From Planctomycetota bacterium (lineage in GTDB: Bacteria; Planctomycetota; Planctomycetia; Planctomycetales; Planctomycetaceae), in assembly GCA_003671275.1 (NCBI GenBank), contig QWPB01000063.1, positions 1-64,000 on the forward strand: a DNA stretch of 64,000 nt, read 5' to 3'. A model generated the notes under the pieces. It searched no databases, was not told the origin of the DNA, and saw nothing but the letters and a program-made list of their open reading frames with translations. This document shows, piece by piece, positions 9,183 to 18,524 of the stretch; the stretch's first letter is position 1; each line of letters opens with the position of its first letter. Position numbers and translations under genes: made by a program.

Positions 9183-9274
9183 ACCAAACCCGTTCCCGAA
9201 AGGTCCGGAATCGAGACGCCCCCCTCCCACTCGACCCCTTCGAGTGTTGCCCCGAAATGTCAGGAACCGCAGTG

Positions 9275-10186
9275 ATGCGACATCTCACTTCGCTGTTCGC
9301 TTTGTCGAACGATGATGTCCGCGAAATCCTTGCCTTGGCTCGCGATCTGAAATCGCGATTGCGCCGTGGTGAGCGCCCCGCGTTACTCGCCGGACAGGTG
9401 CTGACCCAGGTCTTCGAGAAACCCTCACTCCGAACTCGCTTGAGCTTCGAAGCGGCCATGATGCAGCTGGGCGGCAGCAGTATCTTCCTGTCGCGGAAAG
9501 ATGCCGGGTTGGAAGGGCGCGAGGCGGTGTCGGACGTGGCGCGCGTAATTGGCGGCTACTCGGACATTATTGCATTGCGAACGTACGCTCAGTCACTGAT
9601 CGACGACTTTGCCCGCTGGTCGGGGAAGCCGGTTGTGAATGGCCTGTCCGATGATTGCCATCCGTGCCAGGCACTGGCCGATATGCAGACGATCCAGGAA
9701 GCGTTTGGCCAGTGGAGCGGACTACGGCTGGCCTACGTGGGTGATGGGAATAATGTTGCGGTGTCTCTGGCGGAAGCCTGTGGACATCTGGGGATGAGCT
9801 TCGCCATCGGAACACCCCAAGGATACGAGCTGTCGCGAGACTTCGTATCGCGTGTCCGCCGCCGGTTCCCCAAGCTGGAATTGTTGGAATCCAACGACCC
9901 GCACGAAGCGGTCAAAGACGCTGATATCGTCTACACCGATGTCTGGACCAGCATGGGACAGGAAGACGAGAAGGACACCCGGCAGAAGATCTTCTCGGCG
10001 TTTCAGGTGACCCCCGAACTGATGCAGTCGGCAGCTCGAAGCGCACGGTTTATGCACTGTCTGCCCGCCCGACGGGGTCAGGAAGTGACCGACGAGGTCA
10101 TGGACGGTCCGCAAAGCCTGTGCTTCCCGCAGGCAGAGAACCGGATGCATCTCGCCAAGTCGGTCCTGGTCTGGGCTCTGGGATAG
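9275..10186 (+). CDS. argF: Ornithine carbamoyltransferase
   Basis: Condenses ornithine and carbamoyl phosphate to citrulline in arginine synthesis. The 303-residue length fits. The carbamoyl-phosphate site SLRTRLSFE is near residue 48 (usually STRTR; Leu replaces Thr), HPCQALADMQT near 128, DVWTSMGQE near 224 and the ornithine-site MHCLPARRG near 262. The start at 9275 (MRHLTSLFALS) matches the usual N-terminus; an ATG at 9257 in the same frame would add six residues. The arginine pathway gene argH lies 6.6 kb away on the other strand, so the two are not in an operon here. It converges on the truncated haemoglobin gene. Confidence 0.95.
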   Translation: MRHLTSLFALSNDDVREILALARDLKSRLRRGERPALLAGQVLTQVFEKPSLRTRLSFEAAMMQLGGSSIFLSRKDAGLEGREAVSDVARVIGGYSDIIALRTYAQSLIDDFARWSGKPVVNGLSDDCHPCQALADMQTIQEAFGQWSGLRLAYVGDGNNVAVSLAEACGHLGMSFAIGTPQGYELSRDFVSRVRRRFPKLELLESNDPHEAVKDADIVYTDVWTSMGQEDEKDTRQKIFSAFQVTPELMQSAARSARFMHCLPARRGQEVTDEVMDGPQSLCFPQAENRMHLAKSVLVWALG

Positions 10187-10224
10187 CAGTCTGCCGTTCC
10201 GCGAAATTTTCCCGCAGGAATCCG

Positions 10225-10593
10225 TCAGACGTTCACGATGTCGGCTTTCAGGCTCAGCACGAAGTCCACAACTTCGCCCTGCTCCGCGGCGGGAACCTGG
10301 AACTTGTCGAGGGTCAGCTGGGCGTGACCCAGGAAGACCGCCCAGTCACTTTCGCTGATCCGCATTCCTCGGTGCGTGGTGAGCATATCCCGGCCTGTGT
10401 AGTACAGCGGTCCACCGGTGTTCGCACACAGGAAATCGATCAGCAACTGCCGTTCACGCTGGACTCCGTCTGCTCCCCGATGCGCCCAGAAACGTCCGAG
10501 CTGAGAATCGGATTGCAGACGGGGCAGCAGATCATGCGCCACAGCAGCCAGGGCGTCGTAACCGCCCAGGCGTTCGTACAGCGAGCGAGACAT
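10225..10593 (-). CDS. Group I truncated haemoglobin
   Basis: A 122-residue 2-on-2 globin. The N-terminal LYERLGG, central GGPLYYTGRDM and the proximal haem-ligand His of TTHRGMRI place it in the TrHb group I type, whose members bind O2 or NO and often act in NO detoxification or oxygen chemistry. The residue where most members have the B10 Tyr appears to be Leu (HDLLPRL), which would weaken hydrogen bonding to bound ligand; this rests on a by-eye alignment. The ATG at 10593 has an AAGGTGG ribosome binding site five bases upstream, so it is preferred over an upstream GTG at 10602. It lies 120 bases downstream of recG on the same strand. Confidence 0.87.
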   Translation of the reverse strand: MSRSLYERLGGYDALAAVAHDLLPRLQSDSQLGRFWAHRGADGVQRERQLLIDFLCANTGGPLYYTGRDMLTTHRGMRISESDWAVFLGHAQLTLDKFQVPAAEQGEVVDFVLSLKADIVNV

Positions 10594-10713
10594 CGCATCC
10601 ACCTTCTATGCGGAGGCCGGTAAGCGGATCCAAGTTTTCCTCTGGAAATTGTAACGGCACCACCGGTTCTGTCGCAGGTCCACACCAATTCCGGCGTGCC
10701 AGCCGCGAATGCA

Positions 10714-12855
10714 CTACCCGCCACGCGGAAGGTCCATCATCTGACCAAATCGGTCCAGAACCCGAACCTTGAGCGGTAGGAACTCGGGGCGATCGATCGC
10801 CTCCAGTTCCACGAGACGCTGCGCCGCCTCCCGCGTCTCCAGCAGGAGTGCGTGATCTCGGGTCAGGTCCGCCAGCTTCAAGGGCAGACTGCCACTCTGA
10901 CGTGTCCCCAGGGCGTCACCCGGTCCCCGCAACTCGAAATCGACCTCGGCAATCTTGAAGCCATCGCTGGTCTCTTCCAGTGAATGCAGCCGGGTCGTGG
11001 CTTCGGGCGAGTCGGCCTCGGAGATCAGGAAGCAATATCCCTGGTGCTTTCCCCGTGCCACACGCCCCCGCAATTGATGGAGCTGTGACAGGCCGAATCG
11101 TTCGGCTTCAAGAATCACCATAAGGGTGGCATTCGGAACATCGACGCCGACTTCAATCACCGTGGTCGCAACGAGGGCTTGCAGATCCCCCTCGCGGAAC
11201 TGGGCCATGGTCCGGGCCCGCTCAGTCGGGTCCATTTGCCCGTGTGCCAGTCCCACCGAGAACCCCGCCAGTTCGGTACGCGGCAGTTCGCGATAGATCT
11301 GCTCGGCTCCCTGCTGGTCGTCGTCGTTACCGCCTTCAATTCGCGGGCTGACAATGTAAAGCTGGCGGCCTTCCTTGAGCTTCTGGCGAATGAAGTCCCA
11401 GCAGCGTTTCTTGCTACCCTGGCCATAGATGCGACTGGTGACGACCTTTTGCCGTCCCGGAGGCAGGTCTGACACGACCGTCAGATCGAGGTCTCCGAAC
11501 TGCGTCAGGCAGAGGCTGCGGGGAATCGGCGTGGCCGTCATGATCAGCATGTGTGGCGCAAACCCGGCCTGCTCCGAGAAACGCGACCGCTGGGCCACCC
11601 CGAATTTGTGCTGTTCATCAATGACGACCAAGCCGAGGTTCGAGAATTTCACCTTTTCCTGAATGATGGCCTGGGTTCCGATAACCATCTGAAGATCACC
11701 ACGTTCCAGTCCCTGGTGGACTTCCCGTTGGGCGGCAGCTCCGATCCGCCCCGTCAGCAGGCTGCGCCGCACCCGGCTTTGGCCGAGGATGGACTCGATG
11801 GTCTCCCAGTGCTGAGAGGCCAGGATTTCGGTCGGGGCCATCAGGGCGGCCTGCCAGCCGGCAGCCACCGCAGCCAGCATGGCGTAGATCGCGATCACAG
11901 TCTTCCCGGCCCCGACATCGGCCTGAATCAGCCGATGCATGGCCCGGCCCGTGGCGAGATCCGCCGTCAAATCACGGATCGCCTGATCCTGTCCAGCGGT
12001 GAGCGGAAAGGAGAACAATCGCCGAATGCGGGCGTCGACCTTCGCGGGGATCTCGATGGACGGAGCTTTGGAAGTCGTCGTCCAAGCCCGCCGGCGAAGA
12101 GCCAGTCCCAGCTGAAACTCAAAGAGATCATCCCATAGCAATCGTCGCCGGCCCGCAAAATACTCGGCGACCGTCTCCGGGGTGTGGACCTGCTTCAGCG
12201 CGGTGGCGATGTCGACAATCTTCCACCGTTCGAGTGCCTTGGCATAGTGATGCTCCGGAACCTGCGAGGCGTACGCCGCGACGACCAGTTCGGTCAGCTT
12301 CTGCATCTCGGCCTGCCGAATTCCTTCCGTCAAGGGGTAACGCGGAATCACGCCAAAGCCCAGATCGCGATCCTCATCACTCAGCCACTGCATCGTGGGG
12401 TGTGAAAACTCCCACTTGCCGAGCTTCTTTTTGGGCTTCCCCGCCAGCAAGATCAGCTGGCCCATCTGCAGCTTCTGAAACATCCACGGCTGGTTGAACC
12501 AGGTGGCCCGGACGTACTGCCCATCGCAATCGAACAGGGCACTGGTCATGTGCTTACCGGTGCTGGTCATCCTCGCATCTTTGTCGCAGATGACTCCGCG
12601 AACACTCTGAATCACATCCTCGACGAGTTGTTTGGGGGTCTTGACCTGAGACAGATCGAGCACGTCACGCGGCAGGTGCCAAAGCAGATCGTAGACCGTG
12701 TGGATTTCGAGCCTGGCTAAAAGCGCAGCCCGAGCCGGTCCCACACCCGATACATACTGGATGGGGGTCGCCAGGGGATCGTCGGTCGGCACCGAATGGT
12801 TCGTCACTTCAGAAACTCGCCCGCTATCGATCCCCATTGGACCCGATGAGGCCAT
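10714..12855 (-). CDS. recG: ATP-dependent DNA helicase RecG
   Basis: RecG remodels stalled replication forks and branched recombination intermediates. The 713-residue length is normal. An N-terminal helix-hairpin-helix-like segment (YVSGVGPARAALLARL) precedes the OB-fold wedge domain (residues about 80-200). The helicase core follows: Walker A DVGAGKTVIA near residue 320, VVIDEQHKFGV (motif II, DEQH form as is usual in RecG) near 417, TATPIPRSL (motif III), and motif VI LHQLRGRVARG near 600. The ATG at 12855 is used; an ATG six codons inside is equally possible. rnhA and infA lie upstream on the same strand. Confidence 0.96.
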   Translation of the reverse strand: MASSGPMGIDSGRVSEVTNHSVPTDDPLATPIQYVSGVGPARAALLARLEIHTVYDLLWHLPRDVLDLSQVKTPKQLVEDVIQSVRGVICDKDARMTSTGKHMTSALFDCDGQYVRATWFNQPWMFQKLQMGQLILLAGKPKKKLGKWEFSHPTMQWLSDEDRDLGFGVIPRYPLTEGIRQAEMQKLTELVVAAYASQVPEHHYAKALERWKIVDIATALKQVHTPETVAEYFAGRRRLLWDDLFEFQLGLALRRRAWTTTSKAPSIEIPAKVDARIRRLFSFPLTAGQDQAIRDLTADLATGRAMHRLIQADVGAGKTVIAIYAMLAAVAAGWQAALMAPTEILASQHWETIESILGQSRVRRSLLTGRIGAAAQREVHQGLERGDLQMVIGTQAIIQEKVKFSNLGLVVIDEQHKFGVAQRSRFSEQAGFAPHMLIMTATPIPRSLCLTQFGDLDLTVVSDLPPGRQKVVTSRIYGQGSKKRCWDFIRQKLKEGRQLYIVSPRIEGGNDDDQQGAEQIYRELPRTELAGFSVGLAHGQMDPTERARTMAQFREGDLQALVATTVIEVGVDVPNATLMVILEAERFGLSQLHQLRGRVARGKHQGYCFLISEADSPEATTRLHSLEETSDGFKIAEVDFELRGPGDALGTRQSGSLPLKLADLTRDHALLLETREAAQRLVELEAIDRPEFLPLKVRVLDRFGQMMDLPRGG

Positions 12856-12923
12856 GAAGGGGAATGCCGAGATTCTCGAAAATGGCAGTCCTCATCACAA
12901 TTTCAGCCTGTCGCGATTCGTCA

Positions 12924-12943
12924 TTGCCCGTTCTGGCGGGCAA
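12924..12943 (-). terminator. Hairpin after rnhA, possible terminator
   Basis: TTGCCCG (12924-12930) and CGGGCAA (12937-12943) form a perfect 7-base-pair stem with a 6-base loop, about 40 bases past the rnhA stop. There is no clear T-tract, so termination is uncertain. Confidence 0.3.
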
Positions 12944-12985
12944 ACCAGACGCCCACACTCTTTGAATACCACTTCGGGCCCCGCT

Positions 12986-13492
12986 CTACCGAAACGCCTG
13001 GGAAGCGGCGACGGCGAGTTCGTCGCAACGTTCGTTTTCCGGATGACCGGCATGGCCTTTGACAACCGTGAACCGTACCTCGTGCCGACTCAGCAGTTCG
13101 TCCATTGCCTGCCACAGCTCGACGTTTTTCACGGGCTTCCACTGACTGCCATCCCGGCGACGCCACCCGTTGCGTTTCCAGCCGGGGAGCCATTCACTCG
13201 CACCCTGGGCCACGTACATACTGTCAGTGATCACTTCGACTCGCGAGGAGCTTTTCAGCGCACGCAGTCCCTCAATCACCGCCATCAGTTCCATCTGATT
13301 GTTGGTGGTGTCCGGGGAACCGCCCGATGCCTCACGCTCTTTTCCTGAGGCGGGATGTCGCAAAATATAGCCCCAACCACCGGGGCCCGGATTCCCGCTA
13401 CATGCCCCATCCGAATACAGCTGAACAAACGGCCGGGAGGGGGATCCCCCGACAGGCGTAGAGAGGACGGCAGGGGGGCCGGATTCACTCAT
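12986..13492 (-). CDS. rnhA: Ribonuclease HI
   Basis: Cleaves the RNA strand of RNA-DNA hybrids, for example R-loops and primers. The 168-residue protein carries all four acidic residues of the RNase H1 active site in context: [14 protein letters not shown] near residue 27, the Glu of NNQMELMAV, the Asp of ITDSMYV, and the final Asp of NERCDELA, with the catalytic-loop His in KGHAGHPEN. About 20 poorly conserved residues precede the domain. The ATG at 13492 is chosen over one 11 codons upstream. It sits between infA and recG on the same strand. Confidence 0.96.
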   Translation of the reverse strand: MSESGPPAVLSTPVGGSPSRPFVQLYSDGACSGNPGPGGWGYILRHPASGKEREASGGSPDTTNNQMELMAVIEGLRALKSSSRVEVITDSMYVAQGASEWLPGWKRNGWRRRDGSQWKPVKNVELWQAMDELLSRHEVRFTVVKGHAGHPENERCDELAVAASQAFR

Positions 13493-13582
13493 CAAAGTCA
13501 GCCTTCTGAGGCGTACCCCGACCATTCAACGCCCCGGATTTCCCGAAAACCCGTCAGCGGACCCATTAAACGCAGTCTTCGC

Positions 13583-13807
13583 CTAGCGCTCGCGGAACGT
13601 AATCCGGCCACGCGTCAGATCATACGGTGACAGTTCCACCCGCACCCGGTCGCCGGGCACAATACGAATGAAGTTCTTCCGCATCCGTCCCGAGACGTGC
13701 GCCATCACCATCAAACCATTGTCGAGTTTGACACGAAATTGAGTATTGGCCAGCGCCTCAACGACGTTGCCCTCCATTTCGATGCCAGCTTCTTTTTCCT
13801 TCGCCAT
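13583..13807 (-). CDS. infA: Translation initiation factor IF-1
   Basis: IF-1 binds the ribosomal A site during initiation. The 74-residue protein is a single S1-type OB fold with the family sequence features [32 protein letters not shown] and [14 protein letters not shown], ending in GRITFRER. The ATG at 13807 (MAKEKEAG) gives the usual length; the frame runs 11 codons further up to 13840. It stands 90 bases upstream of rnhA. Confidence 0.97.
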   Translation of the reverse strand: MAKEKEAGIEMEGNVVEALANTQFRVKLDNGLMVMAHVSGRMRKNFIRIVPGDRVRVELSPYDLTRGRITFRER

Positions 13808-14089
13808 CCGCCATCCAGCTCCAAACCGAGAAAAATCCACCTAAGCAACCCGGCAGTATACCCGAATCAGCGCCACGGAGCAAATCGCGATCCCAGCAAC
13901 TCGAAGGGGACCGCGACTCGGCCTTCACTCGACCGGACATTGAAAGCCGATCATGTACCCGTCCCGATCGTAAAAAATGTCTGCCGTATTCCGTCACGGC
14001 GACTCTCGGGAGCCTCCGCGGCCCCCCCTGCGACCGTTTGCCGGATCACCTCGAATGATCGAACCCACAATCTCCAATGGGACGGAGCG

Positions 14090-15127
14090 TTAATCCCACC
14101 GCATATCCAGCTCCACTTCCAGTTCAATTCTCTCGCCTTTTCGGAGTAACTCGAGCGTGACCACATCCCCGGGCATATGCTCACCGACACGCTCGATCAG
14201 CTCATTCATCTGTGTGACACGTTTGGCGTTCAGCGTCACCAGAATGTCGTCAATGCGTATCCCCGCCAGTGCGGCGGGCTCATTTTCATAGACCTTGGTC
14301 ACTCGCAACCCTAGTGAATCCGCCGTTCCGGTCAGCCCCAGCAGCGCGCCGCTGTGGCCTTTCACATCCTCGGATTGAACCAGCTGGTCCCAGTCTTTGT
14401 GGTAGATGGCGGTCGGCACGTGGTAGTTGAACTCCAGTGGCTGGCCGATGCGACTGTTGATGGCGATCACCTCGCCCCGCATGTTGAACAGTGGTCCCCC
14501 CGAATCGCCGCCGACCAGTTCGCAATCCGTCTGAATCAGGCTGGGGCCGAGCAGGGCGATGCGGCCCAATCGCACCGGAGCGGAGCGGCCTTTCTGAAAC
14601 CCACCGGGGTGCCCCATGGCGATACACCAGTCGCCCAATGCGGGCTTGGAAGCATCTAAAGCACTGCGAGGGCAGTGCGGCCAATCGGTGCGGCTCCCGG
14701 AGATGCGAATCAGCCCGCTGTCGAGGGGCTTATTACGGCCCAGCGTGATCCCGCTCACCTGTTGACCATCGGACAGGGTGATCTCGACAACTTTGCCGGG
14801 GCGGCCCGAGACATGACCAGCGGTCATAATCAGCCCCTCGGACGAGATAATCACACCACTTCCGTGAGCTGGGCCGACCCGGACCGCGACGGTCGCGGCG
14901 CTCAGCTGCGGCATCAGTTGCTTCACATGCGACTGCATGGCACGTAGATCGTCGAGTGACTCCGGCACCGATTTCCGAAAGACCTCCGGCAGTTCGGTGA
15001 GTTTTTCGGAGAGATCCCGAGCCGTCGTGCGTGAGGCATCCGCCAGCGCATCGTCCGCCTGGACCCGCGCGATCCAGAAGCCGACCGCCAAGGCCATCAG
15101 GTAAATCGACAGCAACCGCACCCGCAT
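14090..15127 (-). CDS. Exported trypsin-like serine protease with PDZ domain (HtrA/DegQ type)
   Basis: A 345-residue envelope protease. An N-terminal signal or anchor segment (MRVRLLSIYLMALAVGFWI) is followed by a trypsin-fold domain with a complete triad: His in MTAGHVSG, Asp in KPLDSGLI, Ser in GGDSGGPLFNM. A single C-terminal PDZ domain (residues about 255-340; VYENEPAALAGIRIDDIL) would bind C-termini of substrate proteins. The layout is that of HtrA/DegQ-like quality-control proteases, though the one PDZ and the GDSGGP form differ from classical DegP. The ATG at 15127 begins the signal segment. The upstream frame reads through a dispersed intergenic repeat and is not coding. Confidence 0.88.
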   Translation of the reverse strand: MRVRLLSIYLMALAVGFWIARVQADDALADASRTTARDLSEKLTELPEVFRKSVPESLDDLRAMQSHVKQLMPQLSAATVAVRVGPAHGSGVIISSEGLIMTAGHVSGRPGKVVEITLSDGQQVSGITLGRNKPLDSGLIRISGSRTDWPHCPRSALDASKPALGDWCIAMGHPGGFQKGRSAPVRLGRIALLGPSLIQTDCELVGGDSGGPLFNMRGEVIAINSRIGQPLEFNYHVPTAIYHKDWDQLVQSEDVKGHSGALLGLTGTADSLGLRVTKVYENEPAALAGIRIDDILVTLNAKRVTQMNELIERVGEHMPGDVVTLELLRKGERIELEVELDMRWD

Positions 15128-15516
15128 AGTGGTCTCCTGACAGGAGCCGAAGGGGGGACAGGCGTCCTGCCTGGCATCACGCCCGTGGGGGCGATCCACA
15201 ATTAGACTAGCCGACACGGGCGTCCTGGAGCCAGCCCGAGCCGCACAATCGTTCGGAACGGAATGTTCCGGCAGACCGGACGATGACGAAGCGACTCTCC
15301 CATAAACAAAAATCGACCTGACGCCAGCAGTTCTTGCCCGAACTTGGTCAATGAGGATCGACGTTTAGAGGAACGATGAAAAACGCTATCCTCCGGCCAC
15401 TCGCGAGGGCGTCTCAACGCGGGAATCCGGCAGGAATCGCCGCGTGGCGAAGCCAGCCCGGCACGCACACCGGGCATGACCCGCATGGGTGACCGTCCCC
15501 AAACACTGAACTGGCC
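15128..15516. other. Divergent intergenic region, protease / phosphoglycerate mutase
   Basis: About 390 bases with no confident gene. It contains a degenerate dispersed repeat (15161-15228, listed separately). A 38-codon open frame at 15376-15492 is preceded by AGAGGA and could be a leader peptide, but its composition is not persuasive. Confidence 0.5.
15161..15228. repeat. Degenerate HGRDAR-type intergenic repeat
   Basis: A 9-base inverted repeat, ACGCCCGTG (15179-15187) and CACGGGCGT (15215-15223), overlaps two direct copies of GGCGTCCTG (15161-15169 and 15220-15228). Read on the minus strand, part of it translates as HGRDARQDACPP. Similar strings appear in spurious translations of dispersed GC-rich intergenic repeats in Planctomycetota and other phyla. 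This is the only copy I see in the window. Confidence 0.55.
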
Positions 15517-16722
15517 ATGAAGTACGCTCTGATCATTCCCGATGGTTGTGCCGACGAAATCCAGCCGTCCTTGGGGGGGCGGACCCCGTTGCAGGCAGCC
15601 CGCGTCCCCCATATGGATGCCATCGCCCAAGCCGGCGAGACGGGGCTCTCCCTGAATGTGCCCGACAGTCTGCCAAGCGGCAGTGATGTCGGAACCATGA
15701 GCCTGTTCGGCTACAACCCCCTGGAATTCCACACCGGTCGGGCCCCCATCGAAGCCGCCGCGCAAGGTATCGCACTGGGGCCCGAGGACTGGGCGATCCG
15801 CTGCAATTTTGTCACGGTCGTCAATGAAGTCATGAAGAGCTTTACAGCGGGGCAGATTCCGAACGATGTCGGAGCTGCGCTGATCCGTGACCTGCAGCAT
15901 GCCTACTGCGGTCATGAGAACATTAAATTTCACACGGGGGTCAGCTACCGCAATCTGTTGATCTGGCGGGGCCGGGATCGTCGGGCGCCGTTCAGCAACG
16001 ACACTCACACCATCCCTCCGCACGACATTACCGACCAGCCAATTGCCGATCACCTGCCGCTGGGCAGCGGAGCCTGTGATCTGCGGGCGATCATGGAGAA
16101 AAGCCGGCCTCTTTTCGCCGCAAATGCATTGAATGCGGCCCGTGGGAATCTCGCCGCGACCCAGTGCTGGTTGTGGGGGCAGGGAAAAGCTCCGGCACTC
16201 AAAAACTTCCGGGAACGATTCGGCGTGCAGGCAGCTGTGATTACGGCGGTTGACCTGCTGCGGGGACTGGGACGGCTACTCGGATGGGAAATTGTGGAGG
16301 TGCCAGGGGCCACGGGCTACCTCGATACCGATTACGCAGCGAAAGGTCGATCCGCGATCGAAACCCTGAAAAGCGGTACCGATTTCATCGTCGTCCATGT
16401 CGAAGCCACGGATGAGGCCAGTCATGAAGGACACGCTCAGGAAAAGGTCCACGCCCTGGAAGCGATTGACCGGGAAATCGTCGGTCCCGTGCATGCGTAC
16501 CTGAAATCACAGGGCGATTATCGCATTCTGATTTCACCCGATCACCCGACGTTTCTGCGAACCAAAACCCACAGCCATGGCTTTACGCCCTTCACCATGG
16601 CCGGGTGCGGACTGGCTGCCAATGGCGCGACAACTTATGACGAAATCGCCGCTTCCCAAACGGGAATCAGGCTTCCCGAGGGGTGGGATCTGATGGGACG
16701 GTTCCTGAACTCGGCTGGCTGA
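15517..16722 (+). CDS. apgM: Cofactor-independent phosphoglycerate mutase, archaeal type
   Basis: Interconverts 3- and 2-phosphoglycerate in glycolysis and gluconeogenesis. The 401-residue protein belongs to the alkaline-phosphatase superfamily branch first found in archaea (ApgM). It starts directly with the metal-binding strand YALIIPDGCAD, carries the phospho-Ser site SGSDVGTMSLFGYNP near residue 55, then FHTGRAPIEAAAQGI, and in the C-terminal half the metal ligands HVEATDEASHEG and SPDHPTFLRTKTHSHG. The enzyme needs divalent metal and no bisphosphoglycerate. The ATG at 15517 fits the family start. It is convergent with argH. Confidence 0.92.
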   Translation: MKYALIIPDGCADEIQPSLGGRTPLQAARVPHMDAIAQAGETGLSLNVPDSLPSGSDVGTMSLFGYNPLEFHTGRAPIEAAAQGIALGPEDWAIRCNFVTVVNEVMKSFTAGQIPNDVGAALIRDLQHAYCGHENIKFHTGVSYRNLLIWRGRDRRAPFSNDTHTIPPHDITDQPIADHLPLGSGACDLRAIMEKSRPLFAANALNAARGNLAATQCWLWGQGKAPALKNFRERFGVQAAVITAVDLLRGLGRLLGWEIVEVPGATGYLDTDYAAKGRSAIETLKSGTDFIVVHVEATDEASHEGHAQEKVHALEAIDREIVGPVHAYLKSQGDYRILISPDHPTFLRTKTHSHGFTPFTMAGCGLAANGATTYDEIAASQTGIRLPEGWDLMGRFLNSAG

Positions 16723-16784
16723 TTCGCCCGCCCTCTTTCGATCCGCTGGTGACGCGATGTTCAACAATCAATGTCGCCAGTCGG

Positions 16785-16809
16785 TCCGCCAAAGAGCGTT
16801 CTTTGCGGA
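16785..16809. terminator. Hairpin between convergent apgM and argH
   Basis: TCCGCCAAAGA and TCTTTGCGGA pair into a ten-base-pair stem with one bulged C and a GCGT loop. It lies in the 111-base gap between the ends of two convergent genes, where a bidirectional terminator is expected. There is no long T-tract. Confidence 0.4.
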
Positions 16810-16833
16810 ACAAAAGGCGACACCCCCGATCGG

Positions 16834-18228
16834 TTATTGTCCGACGCACCCCGACGCGAAACGCTGCTTCCAGCGAGAAAGCTGTTCCGTCACAGGTCCG
16901 AACCCGCCGGAGCCGTAGCTCTGCAGGGCCTTCACGACGTTGCGGGAGCCGAGGGAGTGCTTCACATCCGCGTCGATCAGCGGGTGGGCCGCCTTCAGTT
17001 CATCAAGGCTCAGATCAACCAGTCGGCACTTGCGGCCTTCGCACAGGCCGACCAGCTTACCGACGATCTCGTGTCCGCTGCGCATCGGGACGCCTTTGAG
17101 GATCAGGTACTCCATCAGCGTCGTGGCATCGAGGAACCCATCTTCGAGCCGGGCTTCGATCGACTCTCGCTTGAGTTCCGCCCGCCGCACGATTTCGGCG
17201 GTCAGTTCCAGCGAGGCAACCACCGTGTCGTACGCCTGAAACATCGCCAGCTTGTCCTCTTGCAGGTCGCGGTTGTACGCCAGCGGCAGCCCCTTCACCA
17301 GCACGAACAGTTGCTGCAACGCCCCGATCACGCGACCGGTCTTGCCGCGAATCAACTCCAGCACGTCCGGGTTCTTTTTCTGAGGCATGATCGACGAACC
17401 GGTCGTGAACGCATCGGGGAGATGCAACACATTGAACTCGGTCGTACACCATAGAATCCACTCCTCGGCCAGCGTGCTAAGGTGTACCGCGATCAGACTC
17501 AAGGCCGAGGTAAACTCAATCAGATAGTCGCGATCGCTCGACACATCGAGACTGTTCGCCGCCACGTCCGCGAATCCCATCAACTCCGCCGACTTGTGCC
17601 GATCGATCGGCAGCGTCGTCCCCGCCAAGGCCGCAGCTCCCAACGGTGACACATTGACCCGCTTCCGGCAGTCGGCCAGCCGATCGCGATCGCGTTGGAA
17701 TTTCTCACAGTAGCAGAGCCAGTAATGCACCGCGCACACCGGCTGAGCCCGTTGCATGTGCGTGTACCCCGGTAGCACGATGTCGATGTCTCGATCGCTC
17801 CGCTCGACAAAAGCCCGCTGCACCTCGCCCAGCAGATGATCGACATGGTCGATCGCATCGCGGGTATAGAGCTTGAGATCAGTCGAGACCTGGTCGTTGC
17901 GGCTGCGACCGGTATGCAGCTTGCGTCCGACATCGCCAAGACGAGCGATCAAAGCCGACTCGATGTGCATGTGGACATCTTCGAGTTCGGTCTTCCAGAC
18001 CATCTCGCCGCGTTCGATTTCCGCCCCGATCTGATCGAGTCCGGCATGCAGTTGATCGCGCTCGGTCGGAGTGATCAGCCCCACCTCAGCCAGCATCGCC
18101 GAGTGGGCTTTGGAACCGCGTATATCGACCTCAGCCAACCGGGCGTCGAAGCTGATCGACTCGGTGAACTTCTCGACCCGTTTGTCGGTGGCTTCCTGAA
18201 ATCGTCCGCCCCATGGTTTTGCCGACAC
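16834..18228 (-). CDS. argH: Argininosuccinate lyase
   Basis: Splits argininosuccinate to arginine and fumarate, the last step of arginine synthesis. The 464-residue length is normal. The fumarase/aspartase superfamily signature [15 protein letters not shown], whose Ser is the catalytic acid or base, lies near residue 278. [14 protein letters not shown] near 107 and [11 protein letters not shown] near 155 (His base) are the other conserved segments. It begins [12 protein letters not shown], the standard N-terminus. It is divergent from the SpoIIE-type phosphatase with about 295 bases between. Confidence 0.97.
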   Translation of the reverse strand: MSAKPWGGRFQEATDKRVEKFTESISFDARLAEVDIRGSKAHSAMLAEVGLITPTERDQLHAGLDQIGAEIERGEMVWKTELEDVHMHIESALIARLGDVGRKLHTGRSRNDQVSTDLKLYTRDAIDHVDHLLGEVQRAFVERSDRDIDIVLPGYTHMQRAQPVCAVHYWLCYCEKFQRDRDRLADCRKRVNVSPLGAAALAGTTLPIDRHKSAELMGFADVAANSLDVSSDRDYLIEFTSALSLIAVHLSTLAEEWILWCTTEFNVLHLPDAFTTGSSIMPQKKNPDVLELIRGKTGRVIGALQQLFVLVKGLPLAYNRDLQEDKLAMFQAYDTVVASLELTAEIVRRAELKRESIEARLEDGFLDATTLMEYLILKGVPMRSGHEIVGKLVGLCEGRKCRLVDLSLDELKAAHPLIDADVKHSLGSRNVVKALQSYGSGGFGPVTEQLSRWKQRFASGCVGQ

Positions 18229-18524
18229 GCTGAGTGACTCCTGAAGTGTGGGTGTGCCACGAAGTATACAAAGACGGTGATGGAGGCTGTACCGGGTGGG
18301 CCTTGAGTCTCTGAAGCGATCGTCCGGGAGAGAAGCCGGTGTCCAAGGAAGCTGAGGGAGGCTCAGTCACCCATGGGGGTGAGAATTCATAAGGGAACTT
18401 TGAAAAATCCCGAAATTTTCGATGTGAATTTCTCCCTTGTTGTGGTTCGAAAGATAACACTACGTGGATCGAACACCCGTCACGGACAGCGTTCTGCTGT
18501 TCCAGACTCTAGGGCCACAACACG

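Noticed and set aside
15376-15492. A 38-codon leader peptide gene with AGAGGA upstream
   Set aside because: The translated sequence is Arg/Gly/His-rich and looks like random GC-rich DNA; kept only as a note in the intergenic entry.
9275-18228. An arginine operon, from the presence of argF and argH
   Set aside because: The two genes are 6.6 kb apart on opposite strands with unrelated genes between.
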